Below, in pieces: positions 41,864 through 51,511 of a stretch of DNA of 64,000 nt; position 1 is the stretch's first letter, and every line of letters starts with the position of its first letter. A program made the translations under genes and the position numbers. This DNA comes from Sporolactobacillus kofuensis. Lineage in GTDB: Bacteria > Bacillota > Bacilli > Bacillales > Sporolactobacillaceae. Where the stretch lies: assembly GCF_042660205.1 (NCBI RefSeq), contig NZ_JBHSTQ010000012.1:1-64000 (forward strand), read 5' to 3'. Under the pieces are notes generated by a model that was not told where the DNA came from, did not search any database, and saw nothing but the letters and a program-made list of their open reading frames with translations.

Positions 41864-42955
41864 GTGGATCAATTCGATCATGATGTTGTGAACAGAAGCC
41901 TCGAATTATTGCAGCAAGCGTATACGTCAGGTGCATCAGACATTCATTTTACCCCTCGAAGCCTCGACACTTTAGTTGAATTAAGAATTAACGGTTACCT
42001 TTACGAATGTACAGTTTTAAATCCAACCGTGGCCGAACGAATGATTAATCATTTTAAGTTCATGTCCGGAATGGATATTGGTGAACATCGTCTTCCTCAG
42101 AGTGGTGCCATGGTCTCCCTGATTAATCATCTTCCTGTCTCCTTACGGATGTCTGTACTTCCAACCCCAAATAAAGAAAGTCTTGTGATTCGATTATTAC
42201 CCCAACAGAATGAAGTACCCATCGATGATCTAACAGTATTTGATGAAGCCAAAAGAAGTTTGAATGCACTCATGTCGTACGAAAACGGTTTGATCCTCAT
42301 TTCTGGGCCAACAGGTTCCGGTAAAACAACCACGCTCTATAGTTTGCTTTCTACCCTTCAGAGACGCTATCATGCCCGAGTCATCACAATTGAAGATCCA
42401 ATTGAAAAGAAAAATGATGCTTTTATTCAGATGGAAGTAAATGAGAAAGCAAATTTCACGTATGCAAAAGGGTTTCGCGCGATCTTACGCCATGATCCGG
42501 ATATTGTGATGATCGGCGAAATTCGTGATGAGGAAACGGCAAAAATAGCTGTACGAGCTGCGCTAAGTGGACATTTAGTGCTCTCTACTGTTCACGCATC
42601 GAATGCATCTTCTACGTTACAGAGAATGTTTGAACTTGGCATTCCGCGATTTGATTTGAAGGAAACGTTAGTTGCGGTAATTGCAGAACGCTTAGTAACA
42701 ATTCAATGTCCTGAATGTGGGCAAGTCTGTGTACAGCATTGTACACATCGCCATCATCCTGATCGTACCGGCGTTTTCGAAATACTCGCCGGAATGGCAC
42801 TCCATGATCTTCTTTCGGCAACGTATTCTGGGCATCGCCGCTCAACAAGCTACAAAACGATTGAGGATTATTTGGAGGAAGGGGTAGAAAGCGGTTGGAT
42901 TGCCGCAGACACTTTGAGGAGGGCGCATAATGATTTTTCGAAGAAACTGGACTAA
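41864..42955 (+). CDS. comGA: Competence ATPase ComGA
   Basis: A 363-residue type II secretion/type IV pilus ATPase. ISGPTGSGKTTTLYSLL (about 150-166) is Walker A, TIEDPIE the Asp box, DIVMIGEIRDEETA Walker B, and HLVLSTVHASNASSTLQRM the His box. ComGA energises the transformation pseudopilus at the membrane. GTG 41864 is chosen since AGGTGA lies upstream; the frame stays open to ATG 41846. It overlaps comGB by 26 bases. Unlike the standard operon, comGC to comGG do not follow. Confidence 0.93.
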   Translation: MDQFDHDVVNRSLELLQQAYTSGASDIHFTPRSLDTLVELRINGYLYECTVLNPTVAERMINHFKFMSGMDIGEHRLPQSGAMVSLINHLPVSLRMSVLPTPNKESLVIRLLPQQNEVPIDDLTVFDEAKRSLNALMSYENGLILISGPTGSGKTTTLYSLLSTLQRRYHARVITIEDPIEKKNDAFIQMEVNEKANFTYAKGFRAILRHDPDIVMIGEIRDEETAKIAVRAALSGHLVLSTVHASNASSTLQRMFELGIPRFDLKETLVAVIAERLVTIQCPECGQVCVQHCTHRHHPDRTGVFEILAGMALHDLLSATYSGHRRSTSYKTIEDYLEEGVESGWIAADTLRRAHNDFSKKLD

Positions 42956-43961
42956 GAAAGATCAAGCACAATTATTAATTGAGCTTGGCCGCTGCTTGCA
43001 TGATGGTTATCCGCTTAGCACCGCAATTGAACTTCAAGATTATAATAGACGACCGAAGTTGGCAGAAGATATGAAGTACATGTATCAAGCGATGCGAGCA
43101 GGATTAGCCTTTCATGAAGGATTGCGAGCACTTAGATTTCCAGAAGAAGTGGTACACGCCATATATTTTGCGGAAGCCGGTGGTACATTACCTACGGCGC
43201 TCATGGAAACAGGTACGATGCTGCAACGAAGAGAATATTTTAAGGAACGCATGCGGCGCTTTACTCGATATCCGTTATTTCTCCTTTGGGTTCTGTTCTC
43301 CATCATGTTTGTCATTGGTCGATTTCTTTTACCGAGTTTTACCCAACTCTATCGATCATTATCCCTGGATCTTCCACTCATCACAAGGATGTTCCTCTAT
43401 ATCGCTGATCACCCAGAAAGCGTGTTGCTCATACTCTTAATTAGTGGATCACTCTTTGGTTTCATTCTCTTCCTTTTTCAGAAACAACCGCTTATGATTC
43501 GAGTTAAAATGATTTCACGACTACCGATAATTGGAAATGCCATCCGCCTCTACCATACCCACCAATTCTCATTTCACTTAGGAAGCTTTTTGGGCTCTGG
43601 AATGACCATCAAACAATCGTTGCATATTTTGACACAGGAAGGGACCTCACCTTTTCTGAGAAGTGAAGCAGAACGAATAGAGAAGCAATTGCGAAGCGGG
43701 TACTCATTAGTATCCTGCGTGAAGCGTTCGATCTATTATCTTCCTGAACTTGTGGAAACGATTAAACAAGGGGAACGTCACGGTGCCCTTGATCGATCGC
43801 TGAGCCAATATAGTACGCGATTGATCCGAAAAATGGAACAACAGTCAAAACAAATGCTCTCCCTATTTCAGCCCGTACTGCTCATACTTGTTGGAGGGTT
43901 TGTACTCATCATGTTTCTCTCCGTTCTAGTACCTGTCTTTCAGATGATTAACGGTCTTTAA
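42930..43961 (+). CDS. comGB: Competence membrane protein ComGB (GspF-like)
   Basis: A 343-residue polytopic protein with two repeats of the type II secretion F domain. Repeat one includes LIELGRCLHDGYPLSTAIEL and GLAFHEGLRALRFPEEVVHA; repeat two includes FHLGSFLGSGMTIKQSLHIL and ETIKQGERHGALDRSLSQYS; three hydrophobic helices separate and follow them. It is the inner-membrane platform of the competence pseudopilus. It overlaps comGA by 26 bases. Its stop lies 14 bases inside the end of the convergent yqhG, so there is no space for comGC to comGG. Confidence 0.92.
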   Translation: MIFRRNWTKKDQAQLLIELGRCLHDGYPLSTAIELQDYNRRPKLAEDMKYMYQAMRAGLAFHEGLRALRFPEEVVHAIYFAEAGGTLPTALMETGTMLQRREYFKERMRRFTRYPLFLLWVLFSIMFVIGRFLLPSFTQLYRSLSLDLPLITRMFLYIADHPESVLLILLISGSLFGFILFLFQKQPLMIRVKMISRLPIIGNAIRLYHTHQFSFHLGSFLGSGMTIKQSLHILTQEGTSPFLRSEAERIEKQLRSGYSLVSCVKRSIYYLPELVETIKQGERHGALDRSLSQYSTRLIRKMEQQSKQMLSLFQPVLLILVGGFVLIMFLSVLVPVFQMINGL

Positions 43962-44751
43962 TTAAATCAGGTAGAAAAGTTGAGGATTGAAGATAAAATA
44001 AACCTGCGTTAATTAACTTTACTTTTATGACCGGTTTGTACTGTTCTTCAAGCGCTTTTTTTTCTTGTGTGTAGCGTTCAGGTTTCAGTTCCTGATAGTC
44101 ATAAAAAGAGTCCAATAACTGTTGATCTTTTTCCCACCGCTCATTTGCTTGATCCGCCCAATCTGTTGGTTCAGTATTTAACTCCGCTTCGATGAATCGT
44201 TCAATACGGCGAATTCCGCTATTGATCGTAATGAGTGGGCTAAGTGTATAACAGTAGTCTGGCATTTTCTGATTAAGCTGAAGTCTCTTGAGCATTGATT
44301 GAAAACCTTCAATTAGTGTGCCATTAATCAATTGAAGACCGACAGAGCGAATGAAATCTTTTTTCAAGTCACATTGGTAACTGATCTTTAGGTTTAGTCC
44401 TAGCCATGGTTCAAGAGCAGGGGCTGATTGTGACGGAAGAATCTGATACATGCGAATAAATCTACCCAATTCCTCTACGGTATTCATAATTTGGTGGAGA
44501 CGCGGCGATCCAAAATGAATAAATTCACCATCATTATCGTTATCGTTTAGTCTGAAAGTGAGCGTCGCTAATTCTGGTTCAGCTCCGATCTGTTCAATAT
44601 AATGCCAGTAAAAGGGACGGTTCATTAATCTTTTGTCCATCTCTTTCGTTAATTGAACTTTTAGTTGGTCCGCACTCGAAACAGGAAGTATACTGCAACC
44701 TGAACTCGAAAAAAACCGTACAAGAAAGTCATGAATTTCCGCCTGCTGCAT
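43948..44751 (-). CDS. yqhG: YqhG family protein
   Basis: A 267-residue soluble protein. The text EIHDFLVRFFSSSGCSILPV at the start, LTKEMDKRLMNRPFYWHYIE (about 35-55) and a helical, Glu/Lys-rich C-terminus match YqhG of B. subtilis, whose function is unknown. ATG 44751 is chosen since AAAGGAG lies nine bases upstream. The start overlaps the 3' end of the SNF2 helicase gene by 23 bases, and the two are coupled in B. subtilis too, so they may work together. Confidence 0.85.
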   Translation of the reverse strand: MQQAEIHDFLVRFFSSSGCSILPVSSADQLKVQLTKEMDKRLMNRPFYWHYIEQIGAEPELATLTFRLNDNDNDGEFIHFGSPRLHQIMNTVEELGRFIRMYQILPSQSAPALEPWLGLNLKISYQCDLKKDFIRSVGLQLINGTLIEGFQSMLKRLQLNQKMPDYCYTLSPLITINSGIRRIERFIEAELNTEPTDWADQANERWEKDQQLLDSFYDYQELKPERYTQEKKALEEQYKPVIKVKLINAGLFYLQSSTFLPDLIKDR

Positions 44752-46405
44752 GATCTTCATCTCCTTTTAATTGGAGTTGTTCAAAGTTGATGACGCTACT
44801 TAAATTATCAAGCTTAATTTTTATTTCACCATCGGTGTCTGATTCCTCGAAAATAGTTAACACCTGCTTTTCCACATCATTTAAATCGATATGGGTTAAT
44901 ATTTTATCTAACTCACCAATCACTTGTTCAAATAAATGAATTTTATTGTAAAGTAAGTTCAGAATGTGGCTTTCGACGGTTCCTCGCGTCGCAAAATTAT
45001 AAATATGCACATCTTTTTCCTGACCGAGACGATGAATTCGCCCAATTCTTTGTTCGATGCGCATTGGATTCCAGGGAAGGTCATAGTTGATCAGGTGGCA
45101 TGCAAACTGTAGATTGATCCCTTCGCCGCCAGCTTCTGTTGCGACAAGTACTTGTACGTTATTTTGAAACAGCATGCGCATCCAATCCTTTTTGTTGCGC
45201 CGAAAGCCGCCGCTGAATGGAACAGAGCTAATTCCGTTCTTTTTTAAATACCATTGTAAATAAAGTTGAGTGGCACGATATTCAGTAAAAATGATAACCT
45301 TATCGTTTATCTGTTTTATCAATTCAACCGCTTTTTCGGCTTTAGCATTCTGTTGAATCGCATTTAATTTATCAAAAATATCATGCCAGAGTCGCTCTGT
45401 TACAGGTGTAGTAGTAGTTCTATAGATCTTGTTCAGTGTGACAAAAGCGGCTTCTCTAGAGCTACACGCCTCCCTTTGAAGGGTCAAAAGTGAAAAGGAT
45501 TGAACAATACCGTGTTGCTTGAGTACGTCTAACGATGAATAAAAGTCTTGCTCTGCTTTGGAAAAAGGAATCTCAAAAGATTTAATGATGCGCTTTGGCC
45601 AATGTAACCCGGTGTCCTCACGACGATTTCGCACCATCACTTGGTTGACGAGTGCTTTTAATTTTTGCTCATTTTTGACTGAGCGTAATCCGGATTTATA
45701 ATTTTTTGCAAATTGCTCGGCACTCCCGAGGTAGCCGGGTTTCAACAAGGAAACAAGGTAAAAGATTTCGTTTATCTGATTCTGAATCGGCGTCGCAGTC
45801 AATAAGAGGCAGAATTTTTTTTTGAGGCTTTGAACAAACTGGTAATTTTTCGTTTTGTGATTTTTAAGTTTATGCGCCTCATCAATTATGATTAAATCGT
45901 AATCTTGTGCCAAGACGATACTTCGATGAGGCTCACGTTTTGCCGTATCCATTGATGAAACAACAACATCATAGTGCTCCCACACATAAGCTTTTCGTTG
46001 TGCAACTGCCGGGATATAGAATTTTGCATTCAATTCAGACACCCATTGGAGAACGAGTGAAGCGGGAACGAGAATTAGTACTTTTTTGACAAGACCTCGG
46101 ATCATGTATTCTTTAATAATTAATCCTGCTTCAATCGTTTTGCCAAGCCCGACTTCATCGGCCAAAATCGCTTTTCCATGCATCTCTTCAATGACCGTTC
46201 TTGCTGTTTCAATCTGATGCGGATGCAGTTTTAATTGTGGAAGACGTCCAGGCGCAATCAGTCCATGAAAAGAGGGAATGATTCGTTCTTTTTCTGCAAG
46301 ATAAGCAAGAGAGAAAAGTTCTGACTTTGCCCAAGGTCCATTATCTTCAATATGTTTTAAAAATGAATCATACCAAGTTCTGTCAAATTGAATTATCGGC
46401 TTCAT
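44729..46405 (-). CDS. yqhH: SNF2-family helicase YqhH
   Basis: A 558-residue ATPase of the SNF2/RapA type. ILADEVGLGKTIEAGLII is motif I, IIDEAHKLKNHKTK motif II (DEAH), LLLTATPIQNQ motif III, LVATEAGGEGINLQFACHLI motif V and PMRIEQRIGRIHRLGQEKDV motif VI, so both RecA-like lobes are complete. It resembles YqhH, possibly acting on stalled RNA polymerase or other DNA-protein complexes; the target is not known. ATG 46405 follows AAGGTG. It is the first gene of the yqhH-yqhG operon, divergent from gcvT. Confidence 0.92.
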   Translation of the reverse strand: MKPIIQFDRTWYDSFLKHIEDNGPWAKSELFSLAYLAEKERIIPSFHGLIAPGRLPQLKLHPHQIETARTVIEEMHGKAILADEVGLGKTIEAGLIIKEYMIRGLVKKVLILVPASLVLQWVSELNAKFYIPAVAQRKAYVWEHYDVVVSSMDTAKREPHRSIVLAQDYDLIIIDEAHKLKNHKTKNYQFVQSLKKKFCLLLTATPIQNQINEIFYLVSLLKPGYLGSAEQFAKNYKSGLRSVKNEQKLKALVNQVMVRNRREDTGLHWPKRIIKSFEIPFSKAEQDFYSSLDVLKQHGIVQSFSLLTLQREACSSREAAFVTLNKIYRTTTTPVTERLWHDIFDKLNAIQQNAKAEKAVELIKQINDKVIIFTEYRATQLYLQWYLKKNGISSVPFSGGFRRNKKDWMRMLFQNNVQVLVATEAGGEGINLQFACHLINYDLPWNPMRIEQRIGRIHRLGQEKDVHIYNFATRGTVESHILNLLYNKIHLFEQVIGELDKILTHIDLNDVEKQVLTIFEESDTDGEIKIKLDNLSSVINFEQLQLKGDEDHAAGGNS

Positions 46406-46632
46406 ATTGTGCACCTTATCGTATTAAATTTCTGAACAAAGTATTGCTAAGATCATTGAGAAAATGGTAGGATATCAATGTCAGAAGGTGTCCATAATTG
46501 TCAAAAAATATTCGGAATATTTATTTGACTTCTTTGGATTTCAAGTGTTCTACTTTCTGAACATATACTGTTATTATGTACGAGATTGTCTGGAGTTAAA
46601 CGCTATTAATTGAATGGATTGCGAATGACGTT

Positions 46633-46811
46633 ATGGGGAGAGACCGCGGAAAGTGCGGGCGCCGAAGGAGCAAACGAACAGTGAATCTCTCAGGCAAATG
46701 GGACTCATAACGGACGCACCTCTGGAGAGTGCCACGGGGCTACCAAAGGGGATACCGCTAACGGGCTCGGACGCTTAGCGATAAACTTTCAGGTATAAGG
46801 ACAGAGGAAGA
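46633..46811 (+). promoter_or_regulatory. Tandem glycine riboswitch
   Basis: Aptamer 1 (about 46633-46730) has GGGGAGAGACCGCGG, GCGCCGAAGGAGCAA, AATCTCTCAGGCAAATGGGA and CACCTCTGG. Aptamer 2 (about 46728-46811) has CTGGAGAGTGCC, CTACCAAAGGGG, AAACTTTCAGGTATAAGGAC and AGAGG. These are the conserved parts of the two-aptamer glycine switch that usually turns on gcv genes when glycine is abundant. Confidence 0.95.
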
Positions 46812-46840
46812 CATTAGGTTGTCTTCCTCTGTCCTTTTTT
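46799..46840 (+). terminator. Glycine riboswitch terminator
   Basis: GGACAGAGGAAGAC pairs with GTCTTCCTCTGTCC (14 bp), then TTTTTT. Its 5' arm includes the last bases of aptamer 2 (AAGGACAGAGG), so glycine binding should prevent its formation. Confidence 0.93.
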
Positions 46841-46905
46841 GATGCCATCTCAATTAATAAACCGAGTAATTAACTAAATTTGCATTAGCGGGAGGAATGA
46901 ATGGG

Positions 46906-48003
46906 ATGCCGGATTTGAAAACAACGCCGCTGTATGAGTTTTACAAAAGCCATGATGCAAAGCTGATTGACTTTGGCGGATACTTGTTACCAGTGCAAAT
47001 TTCAGGAATTAAAGCGGAGCACCAAGCCGTTCGAACCGCTGCAGGCATTTTCGATGTCTCGCATATGGGAGAATTCCTAGTTAAAGGAAAGGGTACCGAG
47101 CAGTTTCTGCAACAAATGGTTACAAATGATGTTTCAAAAGCACAACCTGGAGATGCTATTTATACAGCAATGTGCTATGAAACAGGTGGGACTGTTGATG
47201 ACTTATTGATTTACTGTCTTGAAAAAGATGTCTATCAGCTCGTTGTCAATGCTGCAAATATTGAAAAAGATTTTAAATGGCTTAACGAACATAAGCCGGC
47301 GGAGATTGAATTAACAGATCGATCAGAAAGCATTGGATTGCTCGCTGTTCAAGGACCAAAGGCTTTATCTATTGTTCAAAAAATCACCGATTATCCTCTG
47401 CAAAGTATTGAGCACTTTAAATTTGCAGATCAGGTGCGCCTACAAGGTGTACCAAGCCTTGTCTCACGCACCGGTTATACTGGTGAAGACGGCTTTGAGA
47501 TATACTGCCCATGGGCGCAAGCGCCAGTATTGTGGAACGCATTACTTGATGCAGGCGAAATGGATGGATTGATTCCTTGCGGGCTAGGCGCACGTGACAC
47601 ATTGAGATTCGAAGCGCGATTGCCATTATATGGTCAAGAATTAAGCTCAACCATAACACCGCTTGAAGCAGGCGTTGGGTTCGCGGTTAAACTTAACAAA
47701 GCTGCGGACTTTATTGGTAAGACTGTCCTGATAAATCAGAAACAGGATGGTCTGAAAAGGAAAATTGTGGGCATCGAAATGATTGATCGTGCAATTCCTC
47801 GTACCCATTATGGGGTCTATGTAAATGATAAAAAAGTTGGCGAAGTAACAACTGGGACGCAATCACCAACACTTGGAAAAAATTTAGGATTAGTGCTTAT
47901 CGATATCGAATACTCCAAGATTGGCACACAAGTTGAAGTGGATATTCGCGGGAAACGCAAAAAAGCTACAGTTATCAAAACCCCTTTCTATAAAAGAGCT
48001 TGA
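46906..48003 (+). CDS. gcvT: Glycine cleavage T protein (aminomethyltransferase)
   Basis: A 365-residue folate enzyme that releases ammonia from the aminomethyl group on lipoylated H protein and forms methylene-tetrahydrofolate. FDVSHMGEFLVKG (about 45-57), the folate-site region SRTGYTGEDGFEIYC (about 187-201) and GLGARDTLRFEARLPLYGQE (about 225-244) are characteristic. ATG 46906 sits ten bases after GGGAGG; the in-frame ATG at 46897 is too close to that site. First gene of the gcvT-gcvPA-gcvPB operon. Confidence 0.95.
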   Translation: MPDLKTTPLYEFYKSHDAKLIDFGGYLLPVQISGIKAEHQAVRTAAGIFDVSHMGEFLVKGKGTEQFLQQMVTNDVSKAQPGDAIYTAMCYETGGTVDDLLIYCLEKDVYQLVVNAANIEKDFKWLNEHKPAEIELTDRSESIGLLAVQGPKALSIVQKITDYPLQSIEHFKFADQVRLQGVPSLVSRTGYTGEDGFEIYCPWAQAPVLWNALLDAGEMDGLIPCGLGARDTLRFEARLPLYGQELSSTITPLEAGVGFAVKLNKAADFIGKTVLINQKQDGLKRKIVGIEMIDRAIPRTHYGVYVNDKKVGEVTTGTQSPTLGKNLGLVLIDIEYSKIGTQVEVDIRGKRKKATVIKTPFYKRA

Positions 48004-48015
48004 GGAGGCTATGAG

Positions 48016-49371
48016 ATGTCACAATACCGTTATTTGCCGGTAACGGATGAAGATCGTCGGGAAATGCTTGATGTCATCGGTGTTCAATCAGACGAGGAGC
48101 TTTTCTCCGATGTACCGGAAAAAATTCGTTTTAAAGGTGAATTAAATCTAGAACCACAACTTTCAGAACCTGAATTGATTCGTTTTCTGTCCAGGCTTGC
48201 GAAAAAAAATGTTAGTACCAGCGACTACCCTTCATTTTTAGGCGCGGGGATTTATGATCATTACATTCCTTCGGTTGTAGATAGTGTCATTTCAAGAGGA
48301 GAATTCTACACAGCCTATACCCCATATCAAGCTGAGGTTTCACAAGGCGAACTACAAGCTATCTTTGAATTTCAATCACTGATTTGCGAACTCACGGGTA
48401 TGGAAGCTGCAAACTCATCAATGTATGATGGTTCAACTTCGCTTGCGGAAGCAGCTCTATTATCCAGTGGGGTAACACGTAATAAGAAAATTGTTGTTTC
48501 AGAGACCGTTCATCCCGAATATCGGCAAGTACTCGCGACATACGCACATGGGAGAAGGCTTGACGTGGTTACCATTCCTTCAAAAGATGGTGAAACGGAC
48601 GTACAAGCGCTTCAAGCGGCAATTAATGATGAGACAGCCTGTGTCATTGTACAATATCCAAATTTCTTCGGTCACGTTGAACCTCTAAAAGACATTGAAG
48701 AAATGACGCACAATGCAAAACGTGCACAATTAATTGTGGCAAGCAACCCGCTCGCGTTGGGCATCCTGACACCGCCTGGTGACTTTAATGCGGATATCGT
48801 TGTTGGCGACTGCCAGCCACTCGGAATTTCCGAATCCTTTGGCGGTCCACACTGTGGTTATTTTGCGGTTTCGAAAAAATTGATTCGTAAGGTTCCCGGG
48901 CGTCTTGTTGGAGAAACCGTTGATGACAAGGGACAACGTGGATATGTTCTAACATTACAGGCACGCGAGCAGCATATTCGCCGCGAAAAGGCGACTTCAA
49001 ATATTTGTTCAAACCAAGCCTTGAATGCACTTGCTTCATCAGTTGCGATGAATGCTTTTGGTAAGAAAGGCATTCGTGAGCTTGCGGAGCAGAATATCCA
49101 AAAAGCACATTATGCTGCGAAGAAACTCTCCGAAGAAGGCGTAACGGTTTGTGATAACCATACGTTCTTCAATGAATTTGTTGTGGATTGCAAGCGACCA
49201 GTATCTGAAGTTAATCGTGCCCTCCTCGATCAGGGGATGATTGGTGGTTATGACTTAGCTAAATCCTTCAGTCACTGTGAAAATAAAATGCTTGTCGCTG
49301 TTACCGAAATGCGGTCAAAAGCAGAGATTGATCAATTCGCTGAAGCACTTGGAGGGATTATTCGTGGATAA
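48016..49371 (+). CDS. gcvPA: Glycine dehydrogenase subunit 1 (P protein, alpha)
   Basis: A 451-residue subunit of the split P protein. YTPYQAEVSQGELQAIFEFQ near residue 100, YDGSTSLAEAALLS near 139 and SESFGGPHCGYFAVSKK near 273 are family landmarks. The alpha subunit has the aminotransferase-like fold without the PLP lysine. With gcvPB it decarboxylates glycine, transferring the aminomethyl group to lipoyl H protein. It starts 12 bases after gcvT with GGAGG and overlaps gcvPB by 8 bases. gcvH is not in the window. Confidence 0.95.
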   Translation: MSQYRYLPVTDEDRREMLDVIGVQSDEELFSDVPEKIRFKGELNLEPQLSEPELIRFLSRLAKKNVSTSDYPSFLGAGIYDHYIPSVVDSVISRGEFYTAYTPYQAEVSQGELQAIFEFQSLICELTGMEAANSSMYDGSTSLAEAALLSSGVTRNKKIVVSETVHPEYRQVLATYAHGRRLDVVTIPSKDGETDVQALQAAINDETACVIVQYPNFFGHVEPLKDIEEMTHNAKRAQLIVASNPLALGILTPPGDFNADIVVGDCQPLGISESFGGPHCGYFAVSKKLIRKVPGRLVGETVDDKGQRGYVLTLQAREQHIRREKATSNICSNQALNALASSVAMNAFGKKGIRELAEQNIQKAHYAAKKLSEEGVTVCDNHTFFNEFVVDCKRPVSEVNRALLDQGMIGGYDLAKSFSHCENKMLVAVTEMRSKAEIDQFAEALGGIIRG

Positions 49372-50827
49372 TCAGAATCAGCCGCTTATTTTTGAACGGA
49401 GCAAAAAAGGAAGAACTGCTTATAGCTTGCCAGCTTTAGATATACCTGAACTGCCGATCAATGAAATGGTCGGTGACGATTATCTGCGTAAGGAAGAACC
49501 GAATTGGCCGGAAGTTTCAGAATTGGAACTCGTAAGGCATTATATGGCACTATCAAAAAGAAATTTTGGTGTCGATAACGGATTTTATCCGCTTGGTTCG
49601 TGTACAATGAAGTACAATCCAAAGGTTAACGAAGTAGTGGCTCGCCTAAGTGGTTTGGCTCATATCCATCCTTATCAAGATGAACAAACCGTGCAGGGTG
49701 CCCTCGAGTTGCTTTATCGTCTTCAAGAAAATTTGCAAGAGATTACAGGTATGGATGCAGTTACTTTGCAACCTGCAGCTGGCGCCCATGGTGAGTGGAC
49801 CGGGCTGATGATTATTCGCGCATTTCATGAAGCTAATGGTGATGTAAAGAGAACGAAAGTCATTGTTCCGGATACTGCTCATGGGACGAACCCGGCATCG
49901 GCAGCCGTTGCAGGGTTTGAAGCAGTTACGGTTAAATCCGATGAAAACGGCCTTGTCGATTTGGAAGATCTCAAACGTGTAGCAGATGAGACAACAGCCG
50001 CGCTCATGTTGACGAACCCAAATACTTTAGGTTTATTTGAAACACATATTCAAGAGATTGCGGAAATTGTTCATGCAGCCGGAGGAAAAGTGTACTATGA
50101 CGGGGCAAACATGAACGCAATCATGGGTGTTACACGGCCTGGGGATATGGGCTATGATGTAGTTCACCTGAATTTGCATAAAACATTTACGGGACCACAC
50201 GGTGGTGGAGGTCCTGGTTCAGGACCTGTCGGCGTTAAAGCGGAACTCGAACCATTTCTACCAAAACCATTAATCGTGAAGAAGGAAGACGGCAGCTATG
50301 GATTTGACGAAGATCGTCCACAATCTATTGGTCGAGTAAAAGCGTTTTATGGGAATTTTGGTATTAATGTTCGTGCATATGCCTATATTCGAACCATGGG
50401 TGGAAAAGGGCTATTCCAAGTCTCAAAAGACGCTGTGCTTAATGCCAACTATCTACTGAAGCGGCTCACAGATCACTTTGACACACCATTCAAACAGCTC
50501 TGTAAGCATGAATTTGTTCTCTCTGGTAGTAGACAGAAAAAATTGGGTGTGCGTACGCTGGACATGGCCAAACGGTTGCTGGATTTCGGATATTATCCGC
50601 CAACGATTTACTTCCCACTGCTTGTTGATGAAGCATTAATGATTGAGCCAACGGAAACCGAATCTAAGGAAACCCTTGATGAATTTGCCGATCACTTAAT
50701 TGCGATTACAAAAGAGGCGGAAGAGCATCCTGAGACTGTTCAGGAAGCACCACATAAAACCGTAATCGGGCGACTCGATGAGACGCAAGCGGCACGTCAT
50801 CCTGTTCTTCGTTACCTCAAACAATGA
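49364..50827 (+). CDS. gcvPB: Glycine dehydrogenase subunit 2 (P protein, beta)
   Basis: A 487-residue PLP enzyme. HLNLHKTFTGPHGGGGPGSG near residue 270 carries the PLP-binding lysine; GSCTMKYNPKVNEVVARL near 86 and PDTAHGTNPASAAVAGF near 170 are further signatures. The start is GTG 49364, supported by GGAGGG nine bases upstream and by homology (residues VDNQNQPLIFERSKKGR); the frame is open further upstream. The overlap with gcvPA suggests translational coupling for equal amounts. A strong terminator follows. Confidence 0.96.
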   Translation: MDNQNQPLIFERSKKGRTAYSLPALDIPELPINEMVGDDYLRKEEPNWPEVSELELVRHYMALSKRNFGVDNGFYPLGSCTMKYNPKVNEVVARLSGLAHIHPYQDEQTVQGALELLYRLQENLQEITGMDAVTLQPAAGAHGEWTGLMIIRAFHEANGDVKRTKVIVPDTAHGTNPASAAVAGFEAVTVKSDENGLVDLEDLKRVADETTAALMLTNPNTLGLFETHIQEIAEIVHAAGGKVYYDGANMNAIMGVTRPGDMGYDVVHLNLHKTFTGPHGGGGPGSGPVGVKAELEPFLPKPLIVKKEDGSYGFDEDRPQSIGRVKAFYGNFGINVRAYAYIRTMGGKGLFQVSKDAVLNANYLLKRLTDHFDTPFKQLCKHEFVLSGSRQKKLGVRTLDMAKRLLDFGYYPPTIYFPLLVDEALMIEPTETESKETLDEFADHLIAITKEAEEHPETVQEAPHKTVIGRLDETQAARHPVLRYLKQ

Positions 50828-50863
50828 GGCAAATAAAGTAGAATGGACGATTGAGTAAAATAC

Positions 50864-50902
50864 AAAAAGAAACGCGTTTCAATACGAAACGCGTTTCTTT
50901 TT
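50864..50902. terminator. Bidirectional terminator after the gcv operon
   Basis: AAAAAGAAACGCGTTTC pairs perfectly with GAAACGCGTTTCTTTTT around a five-base loop. Each arm contains AAACGCGTTT. Confidence 0.93.
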
Positions 50903-50939
50903 GTGCAATTGAAGAAGATGAGCTAAAATGTGAGAACGA

Positions 50940-51317
50940 TTATCCTTTTTTAATTCTTCCGTTCCACTTCTTAAATCCGCCTTCTAGGTGATATAAATTT
51001 TTGTATTTCAATTTTCTTAGAACTGCAGCCGCACGCGCACTCCGAGTACCATTCGAATCATAGAGATAAATTGGCATATCGTGGCGCACTTCTGTCTGGC
51101 GCATTTTCAATTGCGTCAGTGGGATATTCCGCGCACCAAGAATGTGACCGTTTTTAAACTCATCAGGTTCACGGACATCAATTAATTGTGCCTTTCTGTA
51201 TCCAGCGCGAAAGTCCACTTCTGATAATGTGGTCAGATAGCGGCGTTGTACATATCTGGCGATGAAAAAATAGCCGAAATATGCGATGATCATTGCAAGT
51301 AAGAAAATCCAGCCCAT
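50940..51317 (-). CDS. yqhL: Membrane-anchored rhodanese-like YqhL, cysteine replaced
   Basis: A 125-residue protein with an N-terminal membrane helix (FLLAMIIAYFGYFFIARY) and a rhodanese domain: QLIDVREPDEFKNGHILGAR (about 45-64) and the active-site loop YLYDSNGTRSARAA (about 85-98). In the C-x4-R loop the cysteine position is Asp, so sulfur transfer by the normal route is not expected. The closing HLEGGFKKWNGRIKK matches YqhL of B. subtilis, as does the position after gcvPB. A lipoate attachment gene that normally lies beside it is absent. Confidence 0.85.
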   Translation of the reverse strand: MGWIFLLAMIIAYFGYFFIARYVQRRYLTTLSEVDFRAGYRKAQLIDVREPDEFKNGHILGARNIPLTQLKMRQTEVRHDMPIYLYDSNGTRSARAAAVLRKLKYKNLYHLEGGFKKWNGRIKKG

Positions 51318-51511
51318 GACTATTCGTCCCCCTAATTCATTTCAAGTTCCATTATAACGATTTAGAGGCTCGATTGAAAGATGTGGAAACGCTTTGATTG
51401 GCGGATCAATCAAGTAATTATCCTTATAGCCATTGGTATTTCCTTGTTTTTTAGGTACTGTTATAGTACGATGAGGAGAGTAAAAAAGGGTTGTCGTTAG
51501 GGGGAGACACG

